From Sipunculus nudus (lineage: Eukaryota > Annelida > Sipuncula > Golfingiida > Sipunculidae): a stretch of DNA of 64,000 nucleotides. The notes beneath the pieces are model-generated. The model did not search any database. It saw only the letters and a program-made list of their open reading frames with translations, and was not told where the DNA came from. Position numbers and translations under genes: made by a program. The stretch covers positions 46,418,456 through 46,482,455 of the forward strand of contig CM049318.1 of NCBI GenBank assembly GCA_026874595.1. Reading direction: 5' to 3'. Below, piece by piece: positions 21,165 through 33,199 of the stretch. Each line of letters opens with the position of its first letter. Position 1 is the stretch's first letter.

Positions 21165-22159
21165 CTAATGCTGTTCTGACCTTGGAAATGCTGCATCCTG
21201 TACGGGCGAGTCGTTAGACGAGTCACTAGTGACTCCCAGAGTGTTCTTATCTGGACTATTATCCTCATGTGTGTTTTTCTTGGCCAAAGATCTAGTTACA
21301 GCACATAAAATAGAACCAGGAATTTCCTGATTTTCAGGATCAGTGTCCTGATCAAGTGACGGCTTTTTTGTCACTATTGGTGCATGCTGTATTTTGTCAC
21401 CTGCAACATCATTGCCTAGTAGCAACTGAATTCTCTTAAAGGGTGAAGTACTTCTTATGCCCACAGTAATATCCCAGAAATCTAATCTGACTTTAAATGG
21501 ATACTGTGAAACGGAACTGAAGTGTGCTCGTCTGAAAACACACCATTAACAAGTGCATGTGCACCAGTAAAAGACCTTTTAGAAAATGCCAGTGTCCCTC
21601 AAAATTCTAATAGGGGTAGAGTCTGAAAAATTACTTGAAAGTGATACAAAACCATCATGAATGAATGGCTCAAATAACTCCCATTTCAGAGTCAGGAGAG
21701 GAAATTACTACCTCAGTATCATCAAACAAATATCTGACATTGACAGTGTCAGTCATATACTCTTTTTCAGCGTCCTTAAAGGAATCTACATCCTTTTTAC
21801 AATCAAACTCCTCATGGGAGTCAACAGAGGAATTTTCCACAGCAGAAACAAACTTCTGTTGGTCATAAGAGGACCTTGCCTCATTTGAAATACTCTCGCA
21901 AGAGTCAGAAAAGGACTTAGCCTTATTCAGAGAATACTCCTCGCAGGAATCTTGAAAGGACTTAGCGTTATTAAATCCCTCGCAGGAATCGACTGAGGTT
22001 TTTACCCCGCAAGCTACGGATTCTTCTTTGAAGTAAGACGGCACGTTGGCCTCCGTAGCATCAAACTCTATATTTGAGTCTATAAAGGAATTATACTCCT
22101 TATTTACATAAAAAGAGCCTGCCTCTTGAACTATGCTATGCATAGATTTTGAAACAAAA
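21165..22159 (-). pseudogene. Gypsy protease and protease-gag linker
   Basis: The block at 21464-21165 reads LLGNDVAGDK...CAVTRSLAKK, a conserved post-protease motif of this element group. Just upstream, near 21600, a broken frame reads STPIRILRDTG, the aspartic-protease active-site context. The 157-residue frame at 22143-21670 is Ser/Glu/Asp-rich with a repeated KSFxDSCE unit and probably links gag to protease. Stops and frameshifts separate all parts. Confidence 0.65.
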
Positions 22160-23344
22160 CCAGAAGCTTTGCTATTTGGTTTATTCGCAAGTTTCCAGCA
22201 GTCAGATATTAAATGACCTTCCTTCTTGCATTAATTACAGATTTTCTTCGCAAATGACTGGTCTTTGTTGGACTTAGACAGAGTGGACGTGGACTGAAGT
22301 GTAGCAATGGACTCTGTTGAACTATCAGGAATACTAGTACTGGGTGACTGCACTTTAAACTTCTTTTGACCATACTGAATTACATTCTTGTTTGTGAATG
22401 ACTGGTTTGATTTGCTAGTAAAGGACATTTGTGTGTTAATGAATAATCATCAGGTAATTGAGCAGCAATGTCAAGTGTTTCAGAACCTTTCTCATCAAGA
22501 AAAGTTTTAACATCTGCGTTAATGCAGCGCTTGAATTCTTCAAGCAAAATCAAGTGACGCAAATTGTCATAGTCTTTCATTACATTTTTAGAACTATACC
22601 AGCGATCAAACAACTACTCTTTTGTCCTAGCAAATTCGACGTAGGTGTGTTTCCCAATTTCTGAGTTTCTGGCGGTTAGCCTCCGAAACTAACTCATAAC
22701 CTTTTAGGATTAACCGTTTACCAGGTCATAGTCAGCAGCAGCTTCTACTGAAAGCTCTGTATAAATTTCTCTGGCCTTGCCAGTCAGTACACTTTGTAAC
22801 AGCATAGTCCAATTTTCCTTAGGCCATTTTAAATTTTCAGCTACTTTCTAAAGTGTTAGAAATATTTATCAACCTCATTTTCTTGAAAAGGTTGGACAAG
22901 CCTAATGTGTCTATAAACATCAAAACTGTGAGTTGGGGGAGCACTTAGACTATGTTCTAGTTTAAGTCTTTCTAACTCCAGTAGTTTTAACTCAATTTCT
23001 TTTTTCATTTTCTAGTCGGTGTCTTTCTATTTCTTTTATTCCTAGTCTTTCTCTTTCTAACCGTTCTTCCCTCTCTTTTAATGCTAGCTCATTTTGCATT
23101 TCCAACTTGTTTATTTCTAATTGCAAAGCAAGGCTGTCATTTTTTTATGTTTCCAATTCACTCTCTTCAGTTAAACCTCTGCTAGATCTTGCATGATTTT
23201 AGCAATGATATCAGGCTTTCTCAAAGTTTTGTTCACACTTAGCCCTAAGTGTTGTCCCAAACGCAACAACTGTTCCTTTGTCAACTATTTATGTTGATCA
23301 GGGTCGGGATCTTCAACAAATGTCTCAGGTTTGAAATCTGCCAT
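22160..23344 (-). pseudogene. Gypsy gag region
   Basis: The likely start is the ATG at 23344 (MADFKPETFVEDPDPDQHK then a stop), continuing as KEQLLRLGQHLGLSVNK, a small N-terminal helical domain found in this group. Downstream is a heptad-rich stretch (22930-23200) and a CCHC zinc knuckle near 22235 (C-x2-C-x4-H-x4-C; an in-frame stop lies between the first two Cys). Gag packages the RNA; this copy has many stops and cannot work. Confidence 0.7.
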
Positions 23345-23377
23345 GTTAACATGTTAAAACAATAACAAAAAAAACAG

Positions 23378-23717
23378 TGATCCGAAAGGCAAACTGAAGA
23401 CTACATAAAATCCGTCATAAATTTGAAGAAAATCTCTAACTGCTGCATGTATCGAAACAGGTTCCACTCTTCTGTGTCCGCTTGAATATTCTCTCACCTC
23501 TCCCTCGGCTCTAAAACACAGCCCCCTATCAATAACTTCTATTCTCCAGCCGAGAACCTTCCATTTCTCGAACAATCCAAAGAATCTAACATGATACACA
23601 GTAAACACGCGTTACAGGAAACATCTAGAAAAAGAACGCTGTGTCCATACATGTCAGGGTTCACACGTGAGCCGGACCCGGCTCGGCCAAGCGAGAAAGC
23701 CCCACACTAGCATAACA
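23378..23717 (-). mobile_element. 5' LTR fragment of the Gypsy element
   Basis: This segment aligns with 18728-19075 of the other LTR but lacks both ends: about 400 bases including the primer-binding-site side and about 100 bases of the outer end. Shared blocks include AACTGAAGACTACATAAAAT, CTCTAACTGCTGCATGTATC and TACATGTCAGGGTTCACACG. Several substitutions and small indels separate the two LTRs, so the insertion is old. Confidence 0.85.
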
Positions 23718-23919
23718 GCGAGAGTTCAAGTTGAGTAGTACGTTGTGCTACATGAAATGGCCATTCAAAAGTACTAAACTCTTACCAGATTTTATAGTTG
23801 TTTTCGCAATCTGCTTATATTTTCAATTAAGTAACAGCTTCATAGGAAACAAAGTGTTCGATAAAATATAAAAACCCGTTTCATACAGTGTACCCCAATC
23901 GAGTCCAAATCAAGGGACT
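23718..23919. other. Spacer between Gypsy relic and 37-bp array
   Basis: About 200 bases of AT-rich sequence; nothing recognised. Confidence 0.5.
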
Positions 23920-26900
23920 CCATGGAGGTTTATTATTCAGCACGTCAAAGGTTCCACCATGGAGGTTTATTATTCAGCACGTCCAAGGTTCCACCATGGA
24001 GTTTTATTATTCAGCACGTCCAAGGTTCCACCATGGAGGTTTATTATTCAGCACGTCCAAGGTTCCACCATGGAGGTTTATTATTCAGCACGTCCAAGGT
24101 TCCACCATGGAGGTTTATTATTCAGCACGTCCAAGGTTCCTCCATGGAGGTTTATTATTCAGCATGCCCAGGGTTCCACCCTGGGGGTTTATTATTCAGC
24201 ACGTCCAAGATTCCACCATGGAGGTTTATTATTCAGCACGTCCAAGGTTCCACCATGGAGGTTTATTATTCAGCACGTCCATGGTTCCACCATGGAGGTT
24301 TATTATTCAGCACGTCCAAGGTTCCACCATGGAGTTTTATTATTCAGCACGTCCAAGGTTCCACCATGGAGGTTTATTATTCAGCACGTCCAAGGTTCCA
24401 CCATGGAGGTTTATTATTCAGCACGTCCAAGGTTCCACCATGGAGGTTTATTATTCAGCATGCCCAGGGTTCCACCATGGAGGTTTATTATTCAGCACGT
24501 CCAAGGTTCCACCATGGAGGTTTATTATTCAGCACGTCCAAGGTTCCACCATGGAGGTTTATTATTCAGCACGTCCAAGGTTCCACCATGGAGGTTTATT
24601 ATTCAGCACGTCCATGGTTCCACCATGGAGGTTTATTATTCAGCACGTCCAAGGTTCCACCATGGAGGTTTATTATTCAGCACGTCCAAGGTTCCACCAT
24701 GGAGGTTTATTATTCAGCATGCCCAGGGTTCCACCATGGAGGTTTATTATTCAGCACGTCCAAGGTTCCACCATGGAGGTTTATTATTCAGCACGTCCAA
24801 GGTTCCACCATGGAGGTTTATTATTCAGCACGTCCATGGTTCCACCATGGAGGTTTATTATTCAGCACGTCCAAGGTTCCACCATGGAGGTTTATTATTC
24901 AGCACGTCCAAGGTTCCACCATGGAGGTTTATTATTCAGCACGTCCAAGGTTCCACCATGGAGGTTTATTATTCAGCACGTCCAAGGTTCCACCATGGAG
25001 GTTTATTATTCAGCATGCCCAGGGTTCCACCATGGAGGTTTATTATTCAGCACGTCCAAGGTTCCACCATGGAGGTTTATTATTCAGCACGTCCATGGTT
25101 CCACCATGGAGGTTTATTATTCAGCACGTCCAAGGTTCCACCATGGAGGTTTATTATTCAGCACGTCCAAGGTTCCACCATGGAGGTTTATTATTCAGCA
25201 CGTCCAAGGTTCCTCCATGGAGGTTTATTATTCAGCATGCCCAGGGTTCCACCATGGAGGTTTATTATTCAGCATGCCCAGGGTTCCACCATGGAGGTTT
25301 ATTATTCAGCATGCCCAGGGTTCCACCATGGAGGTTTATTATTCAGCACGTCCAAGGTTCCACCATGGAGGTTTATTATTCAGCACGTCCAAGGTTCCAC
25401 CATGGAGGTTTATTATTCAGCACGTCCAAGGTTCCTCCATGGAGGTTTATTATTCAGCATGCCCAGGGTTCCACCATGGAGGTTTATTATTCAGCACGTC
25501 CAAGGTTCCACCATGGAGGTTTATTATTCAGCACGTCCAAGGTTCCACCATGGAGGTTTATTATTCAGCACGTCCATGGTTCCACCATGGAGGTTTATTA
25601 TTCAGCACGTCCAAGGTTCCACCATGGAGGTTTATTATTCAGCACGTCCAAGGTTCCACCATGGAGGTTTATTATTCAGCACGTCCAAGGTTCCACCATG
25701 GAGGTTTATTATTCAGCACGTCCAAGGTTCCACCATGGAGGTTTATTATTCAGCACGTCCAAGGTTCCTCCATGGAGGTTTATTATTCAGCATGCCCAGG
25801 GTTCCACCATGGAGGTTTATTATTCAGCACGTCCAAGGTTCCACCATGGAGGTTTATTATTCAGCACGTCCAAGGTTCCACCATGGAGGTTTATTATTCA
25901 GCACGTCCATGGTTCCACCATGGAGGTTTATTATTCAGCACGTCCAAGGTTCCACCATGGAGTTTTATTATTCAGCACGTCCAAGGTTCCACCATGGAGG
26001 TTTATTATTCAGCACGTCCAAGGTTCCACCATGGAGGTTTATTATTCAGCACGTCCAAGGTTCCACCATGGAGGTTTATTATTCAGCATGCCCAGGGTTC
26101 CACCATGGAGGTTTATTATTCAGCACGTCCAAGGTTCCACCATGGAGGTTTATTATTCAGCACGTCCAAGGTTCCACCATGGAGGTTTATTATTCAGCAC
26201 GTCCAAGGTTCCACCATGGAGGTTTATTATTCAGCACGTCCATGGTTCCACCATGGAGGTTTATTATTCAGCACGTCCAAGGTTCCACCATGGAGGTTTA
26301 TTATTCAGCACGTCCAAGGTTCCACCATGGAGGTTTATTATTCAGCATGCCCAGGGTTCCACCATGGAGGTTTATTATTCAGCACGTCCAAGGTTCCACC
26401 ATGGAGGTTTATTATTCAGCACGTCCAAGGTTCCACCATGGAGGTTTATTATTCAGCACGTCCATGGTTCCACCATGGAGGTTTATTATTCAGCACGTCC
26501 AAGGTTCCACCATGGAGTTTTATTATTCAGCACGTCCAAGGTTCCACCATGGAGGTTTATTATTCAGCACGTCCAAGGTTCCACCATGGAGGTTTATTAT
26601 TCAGCACGTCCAAGGTTCCACCATGGAGGTTTATTATTCAGCATGCCCAGGGTTCCACCATGGAGGTTTATTATTCAGCACGTCCAAGGTTCCACCATGG
26701 AGGTTTATTATTCAGCACGTCCATGGTTCCACCATGGAGGTTTATTATTCAGCACGTCCAAGGTTCCACCATGGAGTTTTATTATTCAGCACGTCCAAGG
26801 TTCCACCATGGAGGTTTATTATTCAGCACGTCCAAGGTTCCTCCATGGAGGTTTATTATTCAGCATGCCCAGGGTTCCACCATGGAGGTTTATTATTCAG

Positions 26901-27680
26901 CATGCCCAGGGTTCCACCATGGAGGTTTATTATTCAGCATGCCCAGGGTTCCACCATGGAGGTTTATTATTCAGCACGTCCAAGGTTCCACCATGGAGGT
27001 TTATTATTCAGCACGTCCAAGGTTCCACCATGGAGGTTTATTATTCAGCACGTCCAAGGTTCCTCCATGGAGGTTTATTATTCAGCATGCCCAGGGTTCC
27101 ACCATGGAGGTTTATTATTCAGCACGTCCAAGGTTCCACCATGGAGGTTTATTATTCAGCACGTCCAAGGTTCCACCATGGAGGTTTATTATTCAGCACG
27201 TCCATGGTTCCACCATGGAGGTTTATTATTCAGCACGTCCAAGGTTCCACCATGGAGTTTTATTATTCAGCACGTCCAAGGTTCCACCATGGAGGTTTAT
27301 TATTCAGCACGTCCAAGGTTCCACCATGGAGGTTTATTATTCAGCACGTCCAAGGTTCCACCATGGAGGTTTATTATTCAGCACGTCCAAGGTTCCTCCA
27401 TGGAGGTTTATTATTCAGCATGCCCAGGGTTCCACCATGGAGGTTTATTATTCAGCACGTCCAAGGTTCCACCATGGAGGTTTATTATTCAGCACGTCCA
27501 AGGTTCCACCATGGAGGTTTATTATTCAGCACGTCCATGGTTCCACCATGGAGGTTTATTATTCAGCACGTCCAAGGTTCCACCATGGAGGTTTATTATT
27601 CAGCACGTCCAAGGTTCCACCATGGAGGTGTATTATACAGCACGTCCAAGATTCCACCATGGAGGTTTATATTCAGACGA
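23920..27680. repeat. 37-bp minisatellite array, about 101 copies, open in all three plus frames
   Basis: The unit is CCATGGAGGTTTATTATTCA followed by GCACGTCCAAGGTTCCA. Five recurrent variants occur: GGAGTTTTA, TTCCTCCATGG, CATGCCCAGGG, CACGTCCATGG and rare singles. There are no indels: TCCTCCATGG variants at 24138, 25211, 25433, 25766, 26839, 27061 and 27394 are all spaced by exact multiples of 37. Because 37 is one more than a multiple of three and the plus strand has no stop in any phase, all three plus frames are open for about 1250 codons and encode the same 37-residue periodic peptide. The minus strand has stops in every frame. It lies in the last intron of host gene 1 and there is no independent evidence of translation, so it is annotated as a repeat, not a gene. 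Confidence 0.97.
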
Positions 27681-28230
27681 CAGGTGGCTATATGACTTGC
27701 TTGCTATTTAGATAAGAAACCTATAACATAAGTGTAGAAACTGATCTGTCCGCTTGGACCAGTGCGTGCACGTTTTGCATTTTTGCAGGATTGATTGTCG
27801 ATATCAAAACATTCTGTCTTGAAAATGATTCCATTAAAACGTAATCATCTTGTTAATTTATTTTGGTATGGCTAATTTAACGTTGTTGGATCCCAACTGA
27901 GCAGTTAGAACAGTAGAACTTAAGGAAAAGCGATTCCTTGTCAAATCAAAGGACAAGTCAGCCCCTGGCTTGTTGAAAGGTAAGCACAATCCGTACCTTT
28001 CCAGCGAGGGAATTGTGAATATATTTCTTTAGAATAACCCGATTGAATGGAAAGAGCAACAGTAAACATGATATCGACACCTTGCAAGACACCTTCCAGG
28101 CCTGAATTCTCAGAACTGTTCAGAATTTCAGGCCTGTTAGTATTTTACCTTACTTGAGTGAGTAGATTTAAGATATCATTATTGTCAAAAATACCTAAAT
28201 CTAATCAAACAAAAAATTGTTTTAAATTGA
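27681..28230. other. Unassigned intronic spacer
   Basis: No exon or mobile element is recognised between the 37-bp array and the inverted-repeat element. An imperfect inverted repeat around AGGCCTGAA...TTTCAGGCCT lies at 28098-28137. Confidence 0.5.
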
Positions 28231-28566
28231 TAAAGTTTACATCATTTTAAACCTGGTGGAGTGATCTTTCTAATGGTATACATAATTTTTCACTTTTTAA
28301 TCCATTTTCACATGATTAAGTAAAATTTTAGTTTGAGGGTAGATAGAAACATGATAGAGGGAAAACAGTTAGAGATTTTGTCTTGCAGTTCAATATCAGC
28401 CCACTAAAAGTGACTTACTGTTACTTGGTACTTAAAATTGCCTACCTTTGAAATTTTTTTAAATTGTAACATGTTACAAAATCATGTGAAAATGAGTGAA
28501 ACGTTAAAATATATATATACCATCAGAAAGATCACTGTTCTAGGTGTCAAATATTGTATACTTTTA
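28231..28566. mobile_element. Foldback/MITE-like element with ~87-bp inverted arms
   Basis: The left arm 28231-28317 and right arm 28480-28566 are inverted copies sharing AGTGATCTTTCTRATGGTAT and ATTTTCACATGATT blocks, around a 162-base spacer. There is no transposase. Target-site duplication was not identified, so the class is unknown. Confidence 0.6.
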
Positions 28567-28848
28567 ATTAGATATGTGCTTTTGATAATAACAATACTTT
28601 GAATGGGCTTGACCTGACGTTGCATTAGACAAAATGTATAAACATGTATATTTAATTATTCTCCTTTATCTCCTGTGAATATCTCCTTATATTGGAACCT
28701 AATAGTTAAACATTCACTCAGCTGTCATCTTTGTCGTTGCTGAATGACCGCCTAGGGCTGGGGTCCCAGACTTCTTTATCAGTGGAGGATCCAGAAATTC
28801 GAAAAGTGGCGCGCTAATACCGGGTTAGCGGTTGATGGGTATTAAGCA

Positions 28849-28879
28849 ATATATATATATATATATATATATGCAATAC

Positions 28880-28945
<66 letters not shown>
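28849..28945. repeat. (TA)n microsatellite, two runs
   Basis: Two AT dinucleotide runs (28849-28872 and 28885-28945) separated by GCAATACAATTT. The minus-strand frame of repeated Ile-Tyr residues here is low complexity. Confidence 0.95.
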
Positions 28946-28948
<3 letters not shown>

Positions 28949-29886
28949 TACTACTATATACTTGAGATATATATTTTGGGCTATTGAAAATATTTGTTTT
29001 TTAGGAATAAAATCTACAGCCATGGTGTTTCCTTAAAATTAATTTCAGGTACAAAGGGAGAGGGAATGGGAGGGGGATACACTAAGAATTTTTTTTTTAA
29101 TGTGATGTTAACGAAGAAATTTTGAGGCACCTTTCACAAAAAATATGAGGATTTTCTGTTCCTCAACTACTATTCTCTTAAATGTATTTGCATAACGTTG
29201 TCAAACCTGTTTAGTTTTTTTTTTTACACTTGTGGTTTAAGTAGCTTTTTACTGACTCGGCGAAGAGATTTGCCTTCGGGAAAAGCTGGGAGAATTAACA
29301 GTTTAGCTCTACCGTAAAGCTAGACATAATTAGAATTTTATTAAGTATACATCAAACTGACTCACACCTAATGCACTTCTGTCTTGTCAGAGCCTTAACG
29401 ATGGGGCGGACTGCCGCCAGACTTCTAATACATGCAAAATGGTTTCTGATATACAATTGTATGGCCATGCATGGACTGGATTTATCTGGACATGGATACA
29501 TGCTGGATTTCTCCAACTACGCATGCACTCAGTTTTATCTCGCTCGCGTTACATTTTATAAAAATAAATTCATGCGAATAGTCCTCCGAAATAAGGGTTG
29601 TGCTCAGTGGCCGAATATTGCTATTAAACCGTCCGATTTGTTTTTAGCGAGATGCCGTAATCACGACTTGCTGCGGAATATACGGATATCATCGGCGAAT
29701 TTAAAAGGCCGCAGCAGCAATTAATCCACTGGGAAGCTGAGACGCTCTCCCTCATTGACCACGGAACAAGCCGTCACTCCCTCTGGTATATAACCCCGGA
29801 GTTCGTTACGGGCGAGTTTTTCTTGGTATTTAAGAGTATTTGAAAATAACGACTTGTACACATTTTTTTAAATTTATACTCACCAG
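28946..29886. other. Unassigned intronic spacer before terminal exon
   Basis: No exon could be recognised. The plus-strand frame at 29371-29724 has no recognisable domain and overlaps the intron. The final ~60 bases are T-rich and end in TACTCACCAG, the acceptor of exon D. Confidence 0.5.
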
Positions 29887-30155
29887 AAATCAAGATTCAA
29901 GGACAGCCGACAAAAGACTCTTCAAGCGACAGCAGCAGTCCTGGCGGGTACCGCGCCCTGGACAAGCCGGAAGGAGTTGTGAGCGGTCCGTACCAGGAAC
30001 TCGCGGTGACTAAAGGCCGCAAGGAGGAGCCCCACATCTATGCTGCCATGGACACGGAAGATCCGAAAATGGGCCGGCGCGGCAAACATGCAGGAGGCGC
30101 TCCGGGCAAGACTCCGAGGAAGCCGCAAAAAGAGTACCTAGAGCTCACCGCCTAG
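29887..30155 (+). CDS. Host gene 1, terminal exon D (ITAM-like C-terminus)
   Basis: The exon starts after TTTATACTCACCAG in phase 1 and reads 89 codons to a TAG at 30153-30155. It encodes a Ser-rich lead (DSSSDSSSPG) and then four tyrosine motifs: GGYRAL, GPYQEL, HIYAAM and, five residues before the end, EYLELTA. YRAL and YQEL are separated by 10 residues, and YQEL and YAAM by 12. This fits the ITAM pattern YxxL/I-x6-12-YxxL/I, except that the last pair has Met in place of Leu/Ile. Such tails recruit SH2 proteins after phosphorylation, as in immune receptors or MEGF10/Draper-type engulfment receptors. The exon is GC-rich against an AT-rich background. Whether the protein is Ig, EGF or another type cannot be said. 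The minus-strand frame here is a shadow. Confidence 0.75.
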
Positions 30156-30400
30156 AGCTGCAGGCCATATATTAACAATATTTAATGTTTAATTTCGTAT
30201 ATGACTTAGTATGCACATAAAGTAATTGAAAGGCCTATTTGACTATTGCGCCAGCTGCTTCGGACGTGCATGCGAGTTTACATCCGGGATCTTAACGTAT
30301 GACAGTAATCATATAATTCATATAAATACTTTGAAAGCAATAGCACTGCATGGTTATTCAAATAAAACAGCAGTGTATAACCTGACATGCACAGTAAGAC
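30156..30400 (+). other. Host gene 1 3' UTR with a candidate poly-A signal
   Basis: A canonical AATAAA lies at 30360-30365 (TTCAAATAAAACAG), about 205 bases after the stop. It is the first good signal downstream and makes a 3' end near 30380-30390 plausible. The weaker CATAAA at 30217 is an alternative. Confidence 0.45.
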
Positions 30401-30715
30401 CGTTTAGCCTTAGCTGGGACTGAACCCAAAATTGTCGTTATATAACCTCCTGCTTGACCGAGTACCTTTTCGACATTTCTGTAAAATGTAATTGTTAATG
30501 CGTATAAAAAATATTTCCGTTTCCTAAAATGTTGGATTGATTTTGTTAGTCATTTTCTAAAGTATCAATTTAGTCGGACTCTTAGCACAAATACCATTGT
30601 CAGCCGTCTTTTAAACAAACAAAAATGAATAACTGCAGCTTTCATACTAAATTATTAATAGTTTAACGTTTAATCTATTCTTAACTATTCCTTAGAGTAT
30701 GAGGAATCAAATTAA

Positions 30716-30773
<58 letters not shown>

Positions 30774-31931
30774 AACGAATTGATTTCTTAAGGGTCTGTT
30801 CAAGAGACGTTCAGTAATCAGTATAAATCTGATCCCGAAATAAGGCGATTTATATTATGGATAAATTATTTATACATAATGTTATTCCTGTTGCCAATTA
30901 CCTCTAATTGAATTTAACAGTAAAAAGTTTCCCCACACAACCATTTTGTCCAAAAGTTGACCCTTTACATTAACCCATATATTTTCAAAATGTTATATAC
31001 CGAGGTAAGTTTATATAATTGCTGATTTCAAGCCTTTTGGACACTTTTCCAAGATGGGTAATGTTTTGTGATATCTATGAATAACTTTAACAGAAAATGG
31101 CATCAGACCTAAAAATGGCGGGGGCCGCAGCAAAATTTAAAATTTCAGGATTGGCCCTGGCCAGGACTAGAAAGACTTTTGAGAAAATAGTCAAAAACTG
31201 CTCGGGGAGAGTAATTTTGTCCTTGTTGGCGGACTGAAATATGAATGCAAGTGACAGTTGTATAATATGAATCCATATCATGGTCTGATTTTGTTCCCTT
31301 CCGCTGTTATTATTCTTAACCGTTATTTATGTACAGAAATGTGATTTTGATACCAAAGTCTGTAAGTGTCAAACTCATCTCAGACAGAGTTTATGGTCCT
31401 TGAAAACAACTACTTATTATGTCACCTGTCCATTCTGGGTTGCACTTACATAGGGTCAATAAATATCGCCAAGTTTATTCAAACAAGCAGCGCTCAAGCT
31501 AAAAAGATTGCCACTAGGGGTCTTAATCCCAGGTATCGGTCAAGCCATATAGCTGCCATTGTCAGCCAATCAGTGACTGAAGAATGAGTTGGTTCTCTCA
31601 GGGAAGACATGTGATTGTTTATCTCCAAATGAGGTTGACAGGTCAGTTAAATTGCTGCTTTTTCTGAATGCCTAAATGCCAATAACACGTTTGTGACGTG
31701 GGTATAAAATGACCTAGCAAACAAATTTTCTGAAAAGTTTTTTTCTGATCTTTGACGATATTAAACCTTGATAATAACATACATTCCAAATTTGGGGACA
31801 CCTTTCGGGTCGGCAATTTTATTTATGCTGTTATGTTTCATCTGTGGGAGAAATCCAACAAGGCTAACATGAGTAGCCCCTTGGTCTTTTCGTACCACAT
31901 GATACAACATGTCAAGACACAGTATCGGCTC

Positions 31932-31939
<8 letters not shown>
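30401..31939. other. Unassigned spacer with (TA)n at 30718-30771
   Basis: A 54-base AT dinucleotide run is directly visible. Otherwise AT-rich DNA with short frames lacking any recognised domain. Confidence 0.55.

Positions 31940-31988
<49 letters not shown>
31940..31988. repeat. (CT)n microsatellite
   Basis: About 24 CT dinucleotides. It produces Leu-Ser (plus strand) and Arg-Glu (minus strand) pseudo-proteins in four reading frames, none of them real. Confidence 0.97.
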
Positions 31989-31990
<2 letters not shown>

Positions 31991-33199
31991 GACGGGGTTT
32001 AAGGCTGGAAGATCGCCTCTTTCGCGCAAAAAACATAGGCATATTTTGTTACAGAACGAGCGCGATACCCAAACACTGTGAACACTGTGTGTATCATTTT
32101 ATTGACATTGTCTGCAAGTGAAGCAGCTCATAACTATTTTATGCAAAAAAAATCCAAATATAGAAATGCTTATCTTGTAAATAAAACTTTTCAAATATAC
32201 TCAGGAAAAGATAAAACACCCGTTCCAGCTGGTAAAGAACATTAACTTATCTAGTCGCCGGTAGGTGGCAGTGTAGCACGATTTAATCGGACTCAATATT
32301 ATTAGGCCCTACCAAAAACTGAGTCCGATAGCCATACAGTGACAGTTTCTACAATATTAGCCTCAGACAACACACCACACAATGAACTTGTTACCAATGT
32401 CAACAGGTGTTATTACCCCGTGCAGCGAGTCACTCATCAAAGTGGGCCCGTTTAAATAAAATGTAACAAAAATTCTGGCCCTCAGTCCCTCGAGACAGCG
32501 AGGCTCCCGGTGAGGTATTCAAGTGCGCCCATTCAACTGTTCTTCTCTGTCTCCACATAACTCGCTTAAATGCCTCAGGTAAAAAAAAAGTCAGTAAATG
32601 TTTAACAATGATGGTCCAAGTTTAATTTTAGTTGCTTTCGAAACCAGGTAACACATACTTATTGGTGTAACTAGGGACCAATTGGTCTCGACGCTCAGCT
32701 GAATTTGTCTATAAGGATATTTTTAAAGGGACATAAACAGGAGCAATATTATTCCTATTTTATCACACTATCAGTTCAGTTTTGCTTTATATAAAAGTTT
32801 CCCAGCAAAACCATTCCAGCACACAGTCTCATTTCCTCGCATACGACTGTATAACACCTTGTTATAGCCCTGCGTGTTGGTAAACACAGTCTGTTTACCA
32901 TAACAAGGCCGCGTGACCGGAGGTCCGATTAAGACGGGCTACACGCGGTGTTTCAGCTAACGGGAACATGTATAACATTTTTTTAACCAAGTCAGTCTCC
33001 CGACGCACTGTTTAACGTTGACACCTGTAATCGCGCCCGGTTAACTGTTTTGAATACTCGTTCACAGGAGTAAGCAAACGGTTTAAAGGCAATATTTTGG
33101 CAGGAACAGATTTATTTTAGAGGGAAGAAGCTATTTTTCGTGTTAACTAAACATGCTTTATAGGTGACTGGGCCCCTTAAAGATTTTTTTTTTTCAGAA

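Noticed and set aside
23920..27680. CRISPR-like array of 37-bp repeats
   Set aside because: The repeats are head to tail with no unique spacers, in a eukaryotic genome with no cas genes.
23888..27715. Three overlapping ~1250-residue open reading frames
   Set aside because: They are a direct consequence of a stop-free 37-bp unit whose length is not a multiple of three. All three encode the same cycle, the array lies in an intron, and there is no splice or promoter evidence.
29371..29724. 117-residue plus-strand frame before the terminal receptor exon
   Set aside because: No domain, no plausible splice sites in a matching phase, and base composition like the surrounding intron.
31752..32121. 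Leu-Ser and Arg-Glu repeat proteins
   Set aside because: They are translations of the (CT)n microsatellite.
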